From: Actinoplanes palleronii
Lineage (GTDB): Bacteria > Actinomycetota > Actinomycetes > Mycobacteriales > Micromonosporaceae
Direction of reading: 5' to 3'
NCBI RefSeq assembly: GCF_016862315.1
Contig: NZ_BOMS01000026.1
Coordinates: 62,001-126,000, forward strand
Length of the DNA: 64,000 nucleotides
The notes beneath the pieces were generated by a model. It saw only the letters and a program-made list of their open reading frames with translations. It was not told where the DNA came from and ran no database searches. The stretch's first letter is position 1; each line of letters starts with the position of its first letter. This document shows, piece by piece, positions 1 through 8,225 of the stretch. The position numbers were made by a program, and so were the translations under genes.

Positions 1-222
1 GGCCGCCACCGAGACCGTGTCGGTGACATCGACGGGTACGGCCAGCGCACTCCCGCCACCAGCGGTGATCTTGGCGGCCACCTCGTCCAGGCGGTCCCGG
101 CGACGGGCGAGCAGGGCGACCCGGGCTCCGCCGGCGGCGAGCAGGAGTGCGGTCGCCTCGCCCATGCCGCTGGCGGCTCCGGTGATCACGGCGGTCCGGT
201 CGTGCAGCTCGTAGTTGTTCAT
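1..222 (-). CDS. SDR-family oxidoreductase, N-terminal part (runs off the window)
   Basis: The first 74 codons of a short-chain dehydrogenase are read on the minus strand from the ATG at 222; the rest lies beyond base 1. The start shows the Rossmann glycine motif TGAASGMG near residue 14 and an acidic turn (VDVTD) near residue 66, both typical of classical NAD(P)-dependent SDRs. The catalytic Ser-Tyr-Lys part is not visible, so the substrate is unknown. The gene is divergent from the MmyB-type regulator at 324 with about 100 bp between them. SDR plus MmyB-type regulator pairs of this layout are common in actinomycetes, and the regulator may control the SDR (inference). Confidence 0.9.
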   Translation of the reverse strand, partial: MNNYELHDRTAVITGAASGMGEATALLLAAGGARVALLARRRDRLDEVAAKITAGGGSALAVPVDVTDTVSVAA

Positions 223-323
223 GGCCACAGCGTCTGCCGGTCCGGGATCCGGCGGCAGGGCTGCGCGTTACCTAGGTCTGGCAGAACCAGGATCCGGTTC
301 GGGGCACAGGGCAGACTGTGGCC

Positions 324-1235
324 ATGACAGCGTCCCCTGCACCAGGCCGCGAGACGGACATCGGCGCGTTCCTGCGTGCGCGGCGCGCTGGCGTCCGGCC
401 GGAGGAGTTCGGGCTGCCGGTGCTGGGCCGCCGCCGGGTGCCCGGCCTGCGCCGTGAGGAACTGGCTCAATTGGCCGGGGTGAGCCCCGATTATTACGTC
501 CGGCTGGAGCAGGGTCGTAGCCATCACGTGTCGGAGTCGGTTCTGGACGCCGTGGCCCGGGTGCTGCGCCTCGACGGCACTGAACGCGAACACCTGATCA
601 ACCTGGCCCGGTCCGCCGGCGCCCGGTCGCGTCCGGCCGGGGCGCCTCGCCAGCGGATCCGTCCCGGCGTACGGGTGCTGCTCGACATGATGCAGACGGT
701 GCCGGCCTTCGTTCTCGGCCGGCGCCTGGACGTGCTCGCCTGGAATCCGCTCGGCGACGCGGTCAACGGCTTCAGTACCTGGCCGGCCGGGCAGCGCAAC
801 GTCGTCTGGCGTACGTTCCTGGACCCGCGGGCCCGGACGTTCTATCGGCAGTGGAACACCGTCGCCGCCGAGACGGTCGCCTTCCTTCGTCTCGACAGCG
901 GGCGCCACCCCGGCGACCCGCAGCTGACCGCGCTGGTCGGCGAACTCTGCGTCACCAGCCCGGAGTTCGCCCGGCTGTGGGCGGCCCAGCAGGTCAAGGA
1001 CAAGACATCCGGCGCGAAGCTGCTGCACCACTCGCTCGTCGGTGATCTGGACCTCGCCTTCGAGACGCTCACGTTGCCGGGCGAGCCCGACCAGATGCTC
1101 GTCACCTACACGGCGCCACCCGGCAGCCCGGCCGGGGAGCGGCTGCAACTTCTGGCGAACTGGACGGTGCCGGGCACCTTGGTGGCGAAGTCATCGGCGC
1201 CGAGCACCGGTGATGGCGCCGATGCGAGCCTCTAG
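324..1235 (+). CDS. XRE/MmyB-type helix-turn-helix transcriptional regulator
   Basis: A 303-residue cytoplasmic DNA-binding protein. Residues about 10-80 form a Cro/C1-type HTH with the typical RVPGLRREELAQLAGVS segment followed by YYVRLEQGR. Residues about 105-265 match the MmyB-like ligand-binding domain (FVLGRRLDVLAWNPLGDAV and the downstream TFLDPRAR segment), thought to bind fatty-acid-like ligands in this family. An alternative GTG start lies at 318; neither start has a clear ribosome binding site. It is divergent from the SDR gene at 1-222, which is its probable target by the usual genomic arrangement. The ligand is unknown. Confidence 0.9.
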   Translation: MTASPAPGRETDIGAFLRARRAGVRPEEFGLPVLGRRRVPGLRREELAQLAGVSPDYYVRLEQGRSHHVSESVLDAVARVLRLDGTEREHLINLARSAGARSRPAGAPRQRIRPGVRVLLDMMQTVPAFVLGRRLDVLAWNPLGDAVNGFSTWPAGQRNVVWRTFLDPRARTFYRQWNTVAAETVAFLRLDSGRHPGDPQLTALVGELCVTSPEFARLWAAQQVKDKTSGAKLLHHSLVGDLDLAFETLTLPGEPDQMLVTYTAPPGSPAGERLQLLANWTVPGTLVAKSSAPSTGDGADASL

Positions 1236-1359
1236 ACATTGATGAAGGTGTGCAATGAGGTGCTTTTGTCGTTGATGGCCTGAATGTATTTCGTGCCGTT
1301 GTGGGCGAAAGCGCCCGCTCCATACTTCCGGAGGACGTGACGGGCTTACGGTCGGTGGT

Positions 1360-2694
1360 ATGGCCGGAATCACACCAGCGCCCCCGCGGGACGACGTCGA
1401 GCGGCCGCGGGCCGAGCCCCTGGTAGGCAGGGGGATGATCCCCCTCTTCATCGCCCTGATCGGCTGTTTCACGGCTTGGGGCATCGCGCAGGACCTCACC
1501 ACGCCGATGGTGGCCGGCTTCCAGCGGATCTTCGACATGAGCACGTTCCAGGCGTCGCTCGTCCAGCTCGCCTATTTCGGGGCGTACTTCCTGCTGGCGT
1601 TGCCCGCTGCGCTGATCAACCAGCGGTTCGGTTACAAGACCGGGATTCTTACCGGCCTCGGACTCGCGGCGCTCGGCGCCTTCCTCTTCTACCCGGCCAG
1701 CAAGATCATGACGTACGAGGCCTTCCTCGTCGCGTTGTTCGCGATGGCCGCCGGCTGCTCGATCCTGGAGACGTCCGCCAATCCGTATGTGATGTCGCTC
1801 GGACCGGAGGGGACCGCGACCCGGCGGCTGAACCTCGCACAGGCCTTCAACCCGCTGGGGACGGTCATCGGCGTTCTGCTCGCCTCCACGCTGATCCTGC
1901 CCAAGCTGGTCGACCCCGTGGACGTTGCGACGCTGACACCGGAACAGGTGCACGCCATCCGCGCGGGTGAGCTGGGCGCCGTGATGGGGCCGTACCTCGG
2001 TCTCGCTTTCCTTTTGTTGATCATTGCCGTCACCATCGCCGTCCAGAAGGCGCCGACGATCATCGAGGAGTTCCCCGACGCCGGGTCGCACACTGGCGGC
2101 ACCGGGCATCTCTTTCGCGTCCTGTGGCGCACCAAGCGGTACCGCTTCGGGGTGATCGCCCAGTTCGCGAACGTCGCGGCACAGGTGTGCACCTGGACCT
2201 ATCTGATCCAGTACACGCAGCAGGCCCTCGGTGGGAGCTTGCAGAAGGGCGGGTTCTACCTGCTGATCAGTCTCCTGGTGTTCCTCGGCTCGCGCTTCCT
2301 GATGACCTGGGTGATCGGCCGGGTCCGGGCCACCAAGGTGCTGGCCGCACTCGCCGCACTGGCCGTGCTGCTGTGTTTCTTCGCCATGGCCAGTCCCAAC
2401 ATGGCGGGCGTCATCGCCGTTGTCTCCCTCTCCTTCTGTCTGTCGCTGATGTTCCCGACCATCTACGGCGTCGCCCTGAGAGGACTGGGACCGGCGACCA
2501 AGTTCGGTGCCGCCGGCCTGGTCATGGCCATCGTCGGTGGCGCGATCATGCCGCTCGTGCAGGGCCGTCTCGTGGACAGCACCAGCGCTGCCTTGTCGTT
2601 CATCGTCCCGGCCGCCTGCTTCGCGGTGGTCGGCCTCTACGCCGTCTACGACCTGCGGGCGGCGCCGAGCGAGCACATCGGGAGCCTGACATGA
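1360..2694 (+). CDS. FucP-type sugar:H+ symporter (MFS)
   Basis: A 444-residue, about 12-helix membrane transporter. Length and motifs match the FucP branch of the major facilitator superfamily; ETSANPYVMSLGPEG near residue 140 and RLNLAQAFNPLG near 160 are diagnostic. E. coli FucP uses an intramembrane Glu (the E of LETAANP, conserved here) and an Asp in helix 1 (LND). At the helix 1 position this protein has LTT with an Asp three residues earlier, so the proton/sugar site is altered and L-fucose should not be assumed. The stop overlaps the start of the sugar-binding lipoprotein by 4 bp (ATGA), so the two are co-translated. Upstream 1236-1359 holds no gene. Confidence 0.88.
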   Translation: MAGITPAPPRDDVERPRAEPLVGRGMIPLFIALIGCFTAWGIAQDLTTPMVAGFQRIFDMSTFQASLVQLAYFGAYFLLALPAALINQRFGYKTGILTGLGLAALGAFLFYPASKIMTYEAFLVALFAMAAGCSILETSANPYVMSLGPEGTATRRLNLAQAFNPLGTVIGVLLASTLILPKLVDPVDVATLTPEQVHAIRAGELGAVMGPYLGLAFLLLIIAVTIAVQKAPTIIEEFPDAGSHTGGTGHLFRVLWRTKRYRFGVIAQFANVAAQVCTWTYLIQYTQQALGGSLQKGGFYLLISLLVFLGSRFLMTWVIGRVRATKVLAALAALAVLLCFFAMASPNMAGVIAVVSLSFCLSLMFPTIYGVALRGLGPATKFGAAGLVMAIVGGAIMPLVQGRLVDSTSAALSFIVPAACFAVVGLYAVYDLRAAPSEHIGSLT

Positions 2695-3977
2695 GAGCCG
2701 CGCGCCGGGCGGTGGCGGCCGTTGTGGTGCTGACCCTGGCCGTGAGCGCCTGCGGCGGGCCGGACCCGTCGGATGCCACCAAGGACACCGGTGACCTCGA
2801 GGTGGTGTCGTGGTGGACCTCCGGTTCGGAGGCGGCCGCCCTGGACACGCTCCTGGCCGGCCTCCGCCAGGCGCATCCGGGAGTCGAGGCGGTCAACGCC
2901 GCGGTCGCCGGTGGGGCCGGCTCCGAGGCGATCGTCGAGCTGGCGGACCGGCTGCGGCGCCGCGACCCGCCGGACGTGTGGCAGACCTTCGCCGGCGAGT
3001 CGGTGCAGGGATACGCGGAGCGTGGCGTGGTCCGCGAGGTCTCGTCCGTGTTCAGCACCGGCGACCTGGACACCCGGATGCATCCGACGATCCTCCGGTC
3101 GCTGATGCACGACGGCAAACCGTACGGCGTCCCGACCGGATCGCATCGCGGCAACGTCTTGTGGTTCAACGCTCCACTGCTCGCCCGCGCCGGGGTGACG
3201 GCGCCCTCCGGGGTCTACTCGCCCGCCCAGTTCCTGGCCGATCTGCGCAGGGTCGAGGAGTCCGGGGCCACGCCGCTCTGCCTGGGCGCCGGGGATCCGT
3301 TCACCACCGTCGAGCTCTTCGAGAACGTGCTGCTGGGCACGATCGGTGCGGCCGGCTGGCACGACATGGTCGACGACCGGCTCGACTGGCGGGGCGATGC
3401 GGTGCACACCGCGCTGCGCTCGTTCGGCGACCTGCTGGCCTACGCCGACCCCCAGGCCGACGGCATGACCTGGGACGCGGCCACGAAGAAGCTGGCCGGG
3501 GGCGGGTGCGCGTTCGAATCCATGAACGACTCGGCGTACGGCGAGCTGCTCGCGGACGGGGCCCGGGAGGGCGCCGGCTTCGGGGCCGTGCCGTTCCCCG
3601 GCACCGGCGACAACTACCTCGCGGTCGTCGACGTCTTCGTGGCGGCGACCGAGGCGGACAACGCCAAGAACGCCCTGGCGTTCCTCGGCGGGATCAGCGA
3701 CCCGGCGACCCAGCTGGCGTTCAGCCGGGCCAAGGGATCCGTGCCGGTGGTCCGCGACGTCGATGTCGCGGCCCTTCCCCCGTACCAGCGGGAGGCGTCG
3801 CGGAGCCTGTGGAACTCGCCGGTGCTGCTGTCCGTCACTCACGGCGAGGCGATGAATCCGCAGTTCCAGGAGGGGTTCTACGACGCGGTGTCGACGTATG
3901 TGCGCACCCGTGATCCCGACGCCTTCGCCGACACCCTGGAGGACGCCGTGTCCCGGGACCGGAGGCTGCCCCGCTGA
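2691..3977 (+). CDS. Extracellular sugar-binding lipoprotein (orphan ABC-type SBP)
   Basis: A 428-residue family 1 extracellular solute-binding protein. The signal peptide ends in a lipobox (LAVSAC, Cys near residue 21), so it is predicted to be lipid-anchored outside the membrane. The mature part begins with VVSWWTSGSEAAAL and contains the PDVWQTFAGE and YGVPTGSHRGNVLWFN segments of the sugar SBP fold. No ABC permease or ATPase is adjacent; the only partner is the FucP-like symporter, which it overlaps by 4 bp. It may feed a shared distant ATPase such as MsiK with unlinked permeases, or act with or regulate the symporter. The substrate is unknown. Confidence 0.88.
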   Translation: MRAARRAVAAVVVLTLAVSACGGPDPSDATKDTGDLEVVSWWTSGSEAAALDTLLAGLRQAHPGVEAVNAAVAGGAGSEAIVELADRLRRRDPPDVWQTFAGESVQGYAERGVVREVSSVFSTGDLDTRMHPTILRSLMHDGKPYGVPTGSHRGNVLWFNAPLLARAGVTAPSGVYSPAQFLADLRRVEESGATPLCLGAGDPFTTVELFENVLLGTIGAAGWHDMVDDRLDWRGDAVHTALRSFGDLLAYADPQADGMTWDAATKKLAGGGCAFESMNDSAYGELLADGAREGAGFGAVPFPGTGDNYLAVVDVFVAATEADNAKNALAFLGGISDPATQLAFSRAKGSVPVVRDVDVAALPPYQREASRSLWNSPVLLSVTHGEAMNPQFQEGFYDAVSTYVRTRDPDAFADTLEDAVSRDRRLPR

Positions 3978-3979
3978 TC

Positions 3980-4135
3980 CGACTCTCCGAGAAATCATTG
4001 GCGTCCATCGCATGGCACGAACGCATCGACGGGGCCGAACGGCACCACGACGTCGCGCTGATCGAGGAACACGGCAAGCCGGCCATCCGCCAAGGTCACG
4101 GCAGGTCGGTGAACAGTTGTCAGGGTCGCTCGTAG
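3980..4135 (+). pseudogene. Possible remnant of a Phd/YefM-type antitoxin gene
   Basis: Directly after the SBP stop, one frame has no stop for about 50 codons. It has no usable start at its beginning and reads through ERIDGAERHHDVALIEEHGKPAI. The pattern of an acidic helix, then a basic turn, then hydrophobic residues followed by HGKPA recalls the C-terminal half of the Phd/YefM DNA-binding fold (usually GERVVITRHGKPVA). No toxin gene is nearby and the frame runs into the 3' end of the opposing lipoprotein gene. It is a weak call: a decayed fragment or chance similarity. Confidence 0.25.
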
Positions 4136-4593
4136 CAGGGGGAATGGATGAGGATCACGAAGCCGTCCGGGAGGGCCCGCTCGATGTCGAGGTCGTACCC
4201 ATCAGGGGTTTTGGCGGCGACAACGCCGTCGTCCGGACCGACCGTGCGGTCGTCGGTGATGGTGTAGCCCTTCGCCTTCCACTCGGCTTTGACCTTGCCC
4301 AGCGACGCCAGGTGTTGATCCTTCCGGGGCGGGTTGACGTTGTAGACGCCCTGCACGGTGAAGATCTTGTCGCTGGTCTCGCCGCCGCGGCCGGTGCATC
4401 CGCTGGCGCTCAGGCTCGGGTTGAACAAGGGATTACCGACGAGCGACGCGATCGTCTCGGCGTGCTGCTGGATCTGGGCGTTCACGTCGTTCTCGGACTT
4501 GGATTCCACGTCGTCTCCTGAGCAGCCGGAAAGGATCAGCGCCGAGGCGGCCAGCAGTAAGGCGGCCGCTCGGCTCGTGCGGTGAACAGTCAT
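4120..4593 (-). CDS. Small secreted lipoprotein of a DUF1023 cassette
   Basis: A 157-residue protein with a signal peptide ending in the lipobox LILSGC (Cys near residue 23), so it is predicted to be anchored on the outer face of the membrane. The remainder is polar, with a helical stretch (SKSENDVNAQIQQHAETIAS) and two further cysteines that could form a disulfide. No known enzyme motif is seen. A GGAGG site sits 6-7 nt before the ATG at 4593. The start overlaps the stop of the DUF1023 hydrolase (ATGA), making it the last gene of a three-gene operon. A role as partner, chaperone or immunity lipoprotein for the hydrolase is inference only. Confidence 0.8.
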   Translation of the reverse strand: MTVHRTSRAAALLLAASALILSGCSGDDVESKSENDVNAQIQQHAETIASLVGNPLFNPSLSASGCTGRGGETSDKIFTVQGVYNVNPPRKDQHLASLGKVKAEWKAKGYTITDDRTVGPDDGVVAAKTPDGYDLDIERALPDGFVILIHSPCYERP

Positions 4594-6230
4594 CGCCAGT
4601 CCTCCGGAGCCTGACCGTTGTCGAGGAGGGTGACTTTGTTGTAGGCGCCGGCGAGGACACGAGCCTGGTTGTTCAAGCTGTCGCTGCCGTTCTCCCAGTA
4701 GTGGGTGTGACCGGACGTGTCGGCATTCCATACGTTGCCGCCGAAGGCCGGGTCGCTGGGGGCCAGGCCGTGTGTGGCGTCAGCCTTGGTCTCCGCCATC
4801 TCGACCAGCGGTGAGCTGTCCAGCAGGCCGTTGCCGGAGTCCAACCACGCACCCGCAGAAGCGACCGGGTCGCTGTCGGACGCGCCGGCCCAGACATGCC
4901 GCGGATCGTTCAGGAGTTGGCTTGCCGTGTCGACGTGCATGCCAGGACTACCGGCCACGACGATGTCATCAACGGGCAGGTTGCCGGTCTTCGCCGCCTC
5001 GCCGACCACGGTCGAACCGTACGAGTGACCCATCGCCACCAGGTGCCCGACGTCGCTGTCATGGGTGGCGCGCAGCCCTTGCATGAAGTTCAGGTAAGGG
5101 TCCCGGCCGTCCATGGCGCGATCGTTGCCGAGCACGGACAGGTTGTCCACGTCGGGAGCGTCGTAGCCGAGCCAGTAGACGGTCGAGACGTCGCCGACCT
5201 GACCCGGGGTGAAACCGTCTGCCGCCTTGTTCACGTCGAAGATCCGCTGAATGTTGCCCTCGGTACTGCCCAGAGTGGTGCTGAGCCCCGGCACCCAGAC
5301 GCCGGTGTTGCGCGCGGTGTCGGGGTTGCCCATGGCGATGACCACCTTGCCGTCGCCCACGTACGCCGACGTGTCGAAGCCGAGCAGGAGACCTCGCGGT
5401 CCCAGCTTGCCCAAAGCCTGCTCGATCCCCTCGATGTGCTCGAGTCCGGATTCGAGCTGCTGTCGTTCGGTCCACATCAGCGAGGTACCCAGTCGATCTC
5501 GCAGATACTGCTTCTCCTGCTCGAGCCCGATCCGGTTGGCCTTGTCCCGATCGGAAGCCGGCACGCCGTCAAGCCAGCCGACCTCCCGTGGGAAGTCACG
5601 GATCGCCTGGTCCTGCTGGTCGCGGGTCAGACTCTCCCACCAGTCGTGTACCTGCGCCGGCGTCCTGCCTCCGAGACCGGTCACGTCGGTCCGGGTGATG
5701 GGCGGGCCGGCGGGCCTGCTGGTGGCTCCGGTCGGCGGGAGTCCCGACAGGGCCGTGACGGTCTCCTGATCCAGTGCGTTCGCCCGGGAGAGCAGCTCGC
5801 CCAACTGGCTGCGATAGCTCTGGACGAGGCCGGCCACTCTGGCTGCCTGAGCCGTGTCCGTCAGGTGGTTCGCCGACGAGACGCTGCCGGTGGACAGGTC
5901 GACGGTGAGTCCTTCGGCGGCGCACTCTCGCAGGATGTCGGCGAGCATGGACTGCAAGCTGATGATCGTGTCGGCGTGGGTACGCAGGGCCCGGCTGATC
6001 TTCTGGCACGGCTGGTAGGTGTTGCTCAGCTCCGTCCGCAGCGCGGCGACCCGCTCCTGAGCGGCGTCGCCGGTCGGCCAGACCGCCGCCAGGGGGTGGG
6101 ACGCGCCGATGAAATTGTCCAGGCTCGAGTCCAGGCCCGCGGCTACCCGGTCCCAGGCGTCGGAGGCTTGCGTGAAACTGCTCGCGTTCGTGTCAGCCAG
6201 CAACCGCAGGGTGATACCGCTACTGCTCAT
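4590..6230 (-). CDS. DUF1023-type alpha/beta hydrolase with WXG-like helical N-terminus
   Basis: A 546-residue protein. Residues 1-165 are almost entirely helical and include a WPTG turn near residue 50 that resembles the WxG hairpin of type VII substrates. Residues about 290-546 form an alpha/beta hydrolase with the nucleophile elbow GHSYG at 401-405; Asp in ASDSDP (about 450-455) and His in SGHTHYW (about 510) are candidates for the rest of the triad. This matches DUF1023 proteins of actinobacteria. There is no Sec signal peptide. The start overlaps the stop of the upstream EspC-like gene and its own stop overlaps the lipoprotein start, both as ATGA. The substrate is unknown; lipid or ester hydrolysis is plausible. 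Confidence 0.88.
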   Translation of the reverse strand: MSSSGITLRLLADTNASSFTQASDAWDRVAAGLDSSLDNFIGASHPLAAVWPTGDAAQERVAALRTELSNTYQPCQKISRALRTHADTIISLQSMLADILRECAAEGLTVDLSTGSVSSANHLTDTAQAARVAGLVQSYRSQLGELLSRANALDQETVTALSGLPPTGATSRPAGPPITRTDVTGLGGRTPAQVHDWWESLTRDQQDQAIRDFPREVGWLDGVPASDRDKANRIGLEQEKQYLRDRLGTSLMWTERQQLESGLEHIEGIEQALGKLGPRGLLLGFDTSAYVGDGKVVIAMGNPDTARNTGVWVPGLSTTLGSTEGNIQRIFDVNKAADGFTPGQVGDVSTVYWLGYDAPDVDNLSVLGNDRAMDGRDPYLNFMQGLRATHDSDVGHLVAMGHSYGSTVVGEAAKTGNLPVDDIVVAGSPGMHVDTASQLLNDPRHVWAGASDSDPVASAGAWLDSGNGLLDSSPLVEMAETKADATHGLAPSDPAFGGNVWNADTSGHTHYWENGSDSLNNQARVLAGAYNKVTLLDNGQAPEDWR

Positions 6231-6571
6231 TCGGCGTAACCCTGATGCGGCCCATGAGCTGGTCGCGGCGCAGGGAGGACCGCGGTGATCGAGTCGGCGG
6301 ATTCCTGATCGGTGAGCTGATAGTTGATCGCGGCACCGATCATGCCGGCGCCGCACAGCCGAACCCGCTCGGCGAGGTCCTGCAGGTAGGCCGACCAGCC
6401 GTCGGCTCGCGTCCCGATCACCGCAGCCGCGGCCCACTGCGCGGCGACGCCGGAGACCGTGAGATGGGCACTCTCCTTGGTGACGGCGTCGCGAGCCGCC
6501 CCCGATGAATCCTGCACCTGAGTTCCTGTCCGGATCAGGCCCTCAACGTCGATCTCCAGGTTCGGCCGCAT
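6227..6571 (-). CDS. EspC-like type VII secretion-associated helical protein
   Basis: A 114-residue helical protein whose pattern (hydrophobic heptads, Ala-rich, an AQWAAA segment near residue 44, no Sec signal) resembles the EspC/DUF2580 proteins that accompany ESX systems. A Y-x-x-x-D motif (YQLTD, near residue 85) in the C-terminal third matches the general type VII export signal. It is the first gene of an operon overlapping the DUF1023 hydrolase by 4 bp; in other actinobacteria small WXG100/EspC proteins pair with such hydrolases for co-secretion. No ESX core genes (EccC, EccD, MycP) lie in this window, so the export route is inferred. Confidence 0.75.
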   Translation of the reverse strand: MRPNLEIDVEGLIRTGTQVQDSSGAARDAVTKESAHLTVSGVAAQWAAAAVIGTRADGWSAYLQDLAERVRLCGAGMIGAAINYQLTDQESADSITAVLPAPRPAHGPHQGYAE

Positions 6572-6867
6572 CCAGAAACTCCCCGTCGTCGATGCCTGAA
6601 CAGCAGACTACGGTCCATCGGCGTTACCCGGTGGCCCGCCTTCGAGCCCGGCGGCAGGCGGACCTGATGTCCGGACTGTGGCGTCACGGCGGCGCGGATC
6701 GCACCCTGCCAGCAGGTCGCTGGCACCGACTCGTCATTCTGGAGGGGCAACACCGGCCACTGACTCCCCCGCCAGGGCCCGACCAGGAGAAGGCCGCCTC
6801 GCGGATCAGGGTGACCACCGGGGCAGCTACGCTGTGTCACCGACGTATCGAGGAAAAGAAGTTGCAG

Positions 6868-7245
6868 ATGATCAATGTGCAGGAGTTCGCCCGCCGGCTC
6901 GGCACTCTCGGATCCACGACAGTGACCAGCGACGACATCGAGGACCTGGCGGATGCCGCGGGTGTCCGGGTCGACCCGGCGCGGGGTATCGACGCGGGTC
7001 AGGCGCAGCAGATGCTGAACCATCTCTCGCCGCCGGTGTCGGTCACCGGGAACGAGATCGTGGCGTCGACCTGGCCGCCGCCGACCGCATCGCGCCCGGT
7101 GGCGCCTCCGGTGCTGTTCTCCAGCCCGGGCGCCGTGGACGCACCGGCCGAGCTGCCGTCCCGGGCGTCGCGCAAATCCGGCCCGTCCCGCAACAACGGA
7201 CGCCCCGACTCCCGCCGCTCCGACTCCCGGCGCTCCGGCCGATAA
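6868..7245 (+). CDS. Hypothetical protein with basic Ser/Arg-rich tail
   Basis: A 125-residue protein of unknown function. The first 60 residues are compact and acidic-helical (VQEFARRLGTLGSTTVTSDD), while the last 40 are Pro, Ser and Arg rich and repeat the block RRSDSRRSGR. A GAGGAAAAGAAG ribosome binding site precedes it; its spacing also permits a TTG start at 6862, two codons upstream. There is no signal peptide or membrane helix. It is divergent from the EspC-like operon, and the 296 bp between them (6572-6867) show no other convincing gene. The stop lies at the start of a degenerate repeat tract. Confidence 0.55.
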   Translation: MINVQEFARRLGTLGSTTVTSDDIEDLADAAGVRVDPARGIDAGQAQQMLNHLSPPVSVTGNEIVASTWPPPTASRPVAPPVLFSSPGAVDAPAELPSRASRKSGPSRNNGRPDSRRSDSRRSGR

Positions 7246-7360
7246 AGATCCGGCCGACAAGAGCCCGGCCGACAAGGGTCCGGGCCGATAGAGGTCCGGC
7301 AGGTAAGGGTCCGGCAGGCAAGAGGCGGGTAAGAGGCGGGTAAGAGGCGGGGCAAGGCGC
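7246..7360. repeat. Degenerate tandem repeat, unit 11-16 bp
   Basis: About eight imperfect units follow the stop at 7245. The first five are 14-16 bp and begin with AAG or AGAG followed by a CCGG core; the last three shorten to AAGAGGCGGGT. On the minus strand the longer units read as five-residue steps with Leu or Phe at a fixed position (for example LVGRALVGRIFIGR), which recalls pentapeptide repeats, but no credible gene carries them. Confidence 0.6.
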
Positions 7361-7362
7361 CC

Positions 7363-8139
7363 TCAGGCCAGCTGATGGCCCCAGGTCAGGCGCAGCGCCG
7401 GGAGGGTCCAGTGCTCGTGGATCGGGCGCAGCCGGTGCTGGGCGGCTCGGTGCGCGGCGGCGACGGCCTCCGCCCGCGTCCGGTCGCGGACCACGACGGC
7501 ACGCTGGATGTCGTCCCAGGCGGTCCCCTCGGCGGCGGTGGCCTGCTGGTGACACCACCGCCGGTGCTCCGCGACGGCTCGGAGCACCACGAGTTCCTGC
7601 TCGAGCGGGTGCAACTGCGGGTCCCAGCCGTCCCGGCCCGCCAGCGCGGCGGCCAACGCGGCGGTCGGCAGGTCGGCGCGGTGCACGGCGTCCCGGACGC
7701 TCCGGTGCAGGAACCGCTTCCGCTCCGCGTACTCGGCCGGGGTCCGCACGGCCCAGGGCGCGGTGAACGCCGCCGCGGCACGCCCGCGCACCACCTGCTC
7801 CTCGGCCGCCTGCCAGGTCAGCCAGGTGTCACCGGCGTGCTGCCCGGACTCGCGCCAGAGGTCCTGACGGAATCGGACAGCTTCGTCCGCTCGTACCGAT
7901 GAAGCTTTGACCTCAGCAGCGAACCTTGCCGCCGCCGCGGCCTCGCGCCGGGCCTGTTCCCGGGCCTCGAGGTGGCAGCGCAGCACGTCCACGACCGCCA
8001 TCACCAGCTGGCCCGGCCGGTGCACCGCCTGCGGGCTCGCCAGCAGCATCACCGCCGGGAACGCCGCCACCAGCAGCAACATCCAGGTCATCAGCAGGGT
8101 CATCGGTTCGCTCAGCAGTGTCTGCGGCAGAAAGTTCAC
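7363..8139 (-). CDS. Membrane-anchored hypothetical protein with helical cytoplasmic domain
   Basis: A 258-residue protein with one or two N-terminal hydrophobic helices (TLLMTWMLLLVAAFPAVMLL, about residues 13-32), then a long charged Ala/Arg/Glu-rich helical region containing several Trp-rich turns (WLTWQAAEE, TAPWAVRT, HEHWTLPALRLTW). No known domain is recognised. The GTG at 8139 is chosen because GAGGA lies 8 nt upstream; an in-frame GTG at 8154 and an ATG at 8103 are alternatives. A strong T-tract terminator for the preceding minus-strand gene lies just upstream, so it probably has its own promoter. Confidence 0.7.
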   Translation of the reverse strand: MNFLPQTLLSEPMTLLMTWMLLLVAAFPAVMLLASPQAVHRPGQLVMAVVDVLRCHLEAREQARREAAAAARFAAEVKASSVRADEAVRFRQDLWRESGQHAGDTWLTWQAAEEQVVRGRAAAAFTAPWAVRTPAEYAERKRFLHRSVRDAVHRADLPTAALAAALAGRDGWDPQLHPLEQELVVLRAVAEHRRWCHQQATAAEGTAWDDIQRAVVVRDRTRAEAVAAAHRAAQHRLRPIHEHWTLPALRLTWGHQLA

Positions 8140-8164
8140 CGGCGGAATCCTCACGGGAGACGAG

Positions 8165-8193
8165 AAAAAAGGGGGGCGGCCGACTCACGGCCG
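8165..8193 (-). terminator. Rho-independent terminator (minus strand)
   Basis: A CGGCCG stem (8177-8182 and 8188-8193) with a 5-nt loop is followed, in the minus-strand direction, by CCCCCC then TTTTTT. It ends the small membrane protein gene at 8226-8456. A run of A/T this long is unusual in this GC-rich window. Confidence 0.75.
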
Positions 8194-8225
8194 ACAAAAA
8201 AGCTTTTCCGGTACGACGGAAGCGG

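Noticed and set aside
7043..7558. Minus-strand pentapeptide-repeat gene over the 7.25 kb repeat
   Set aside because: The flanking sequence is Arg/Pro/Gly shadow, it overlaps two better genes, and the canonical A(D/N)Lxx pattern is not kept.
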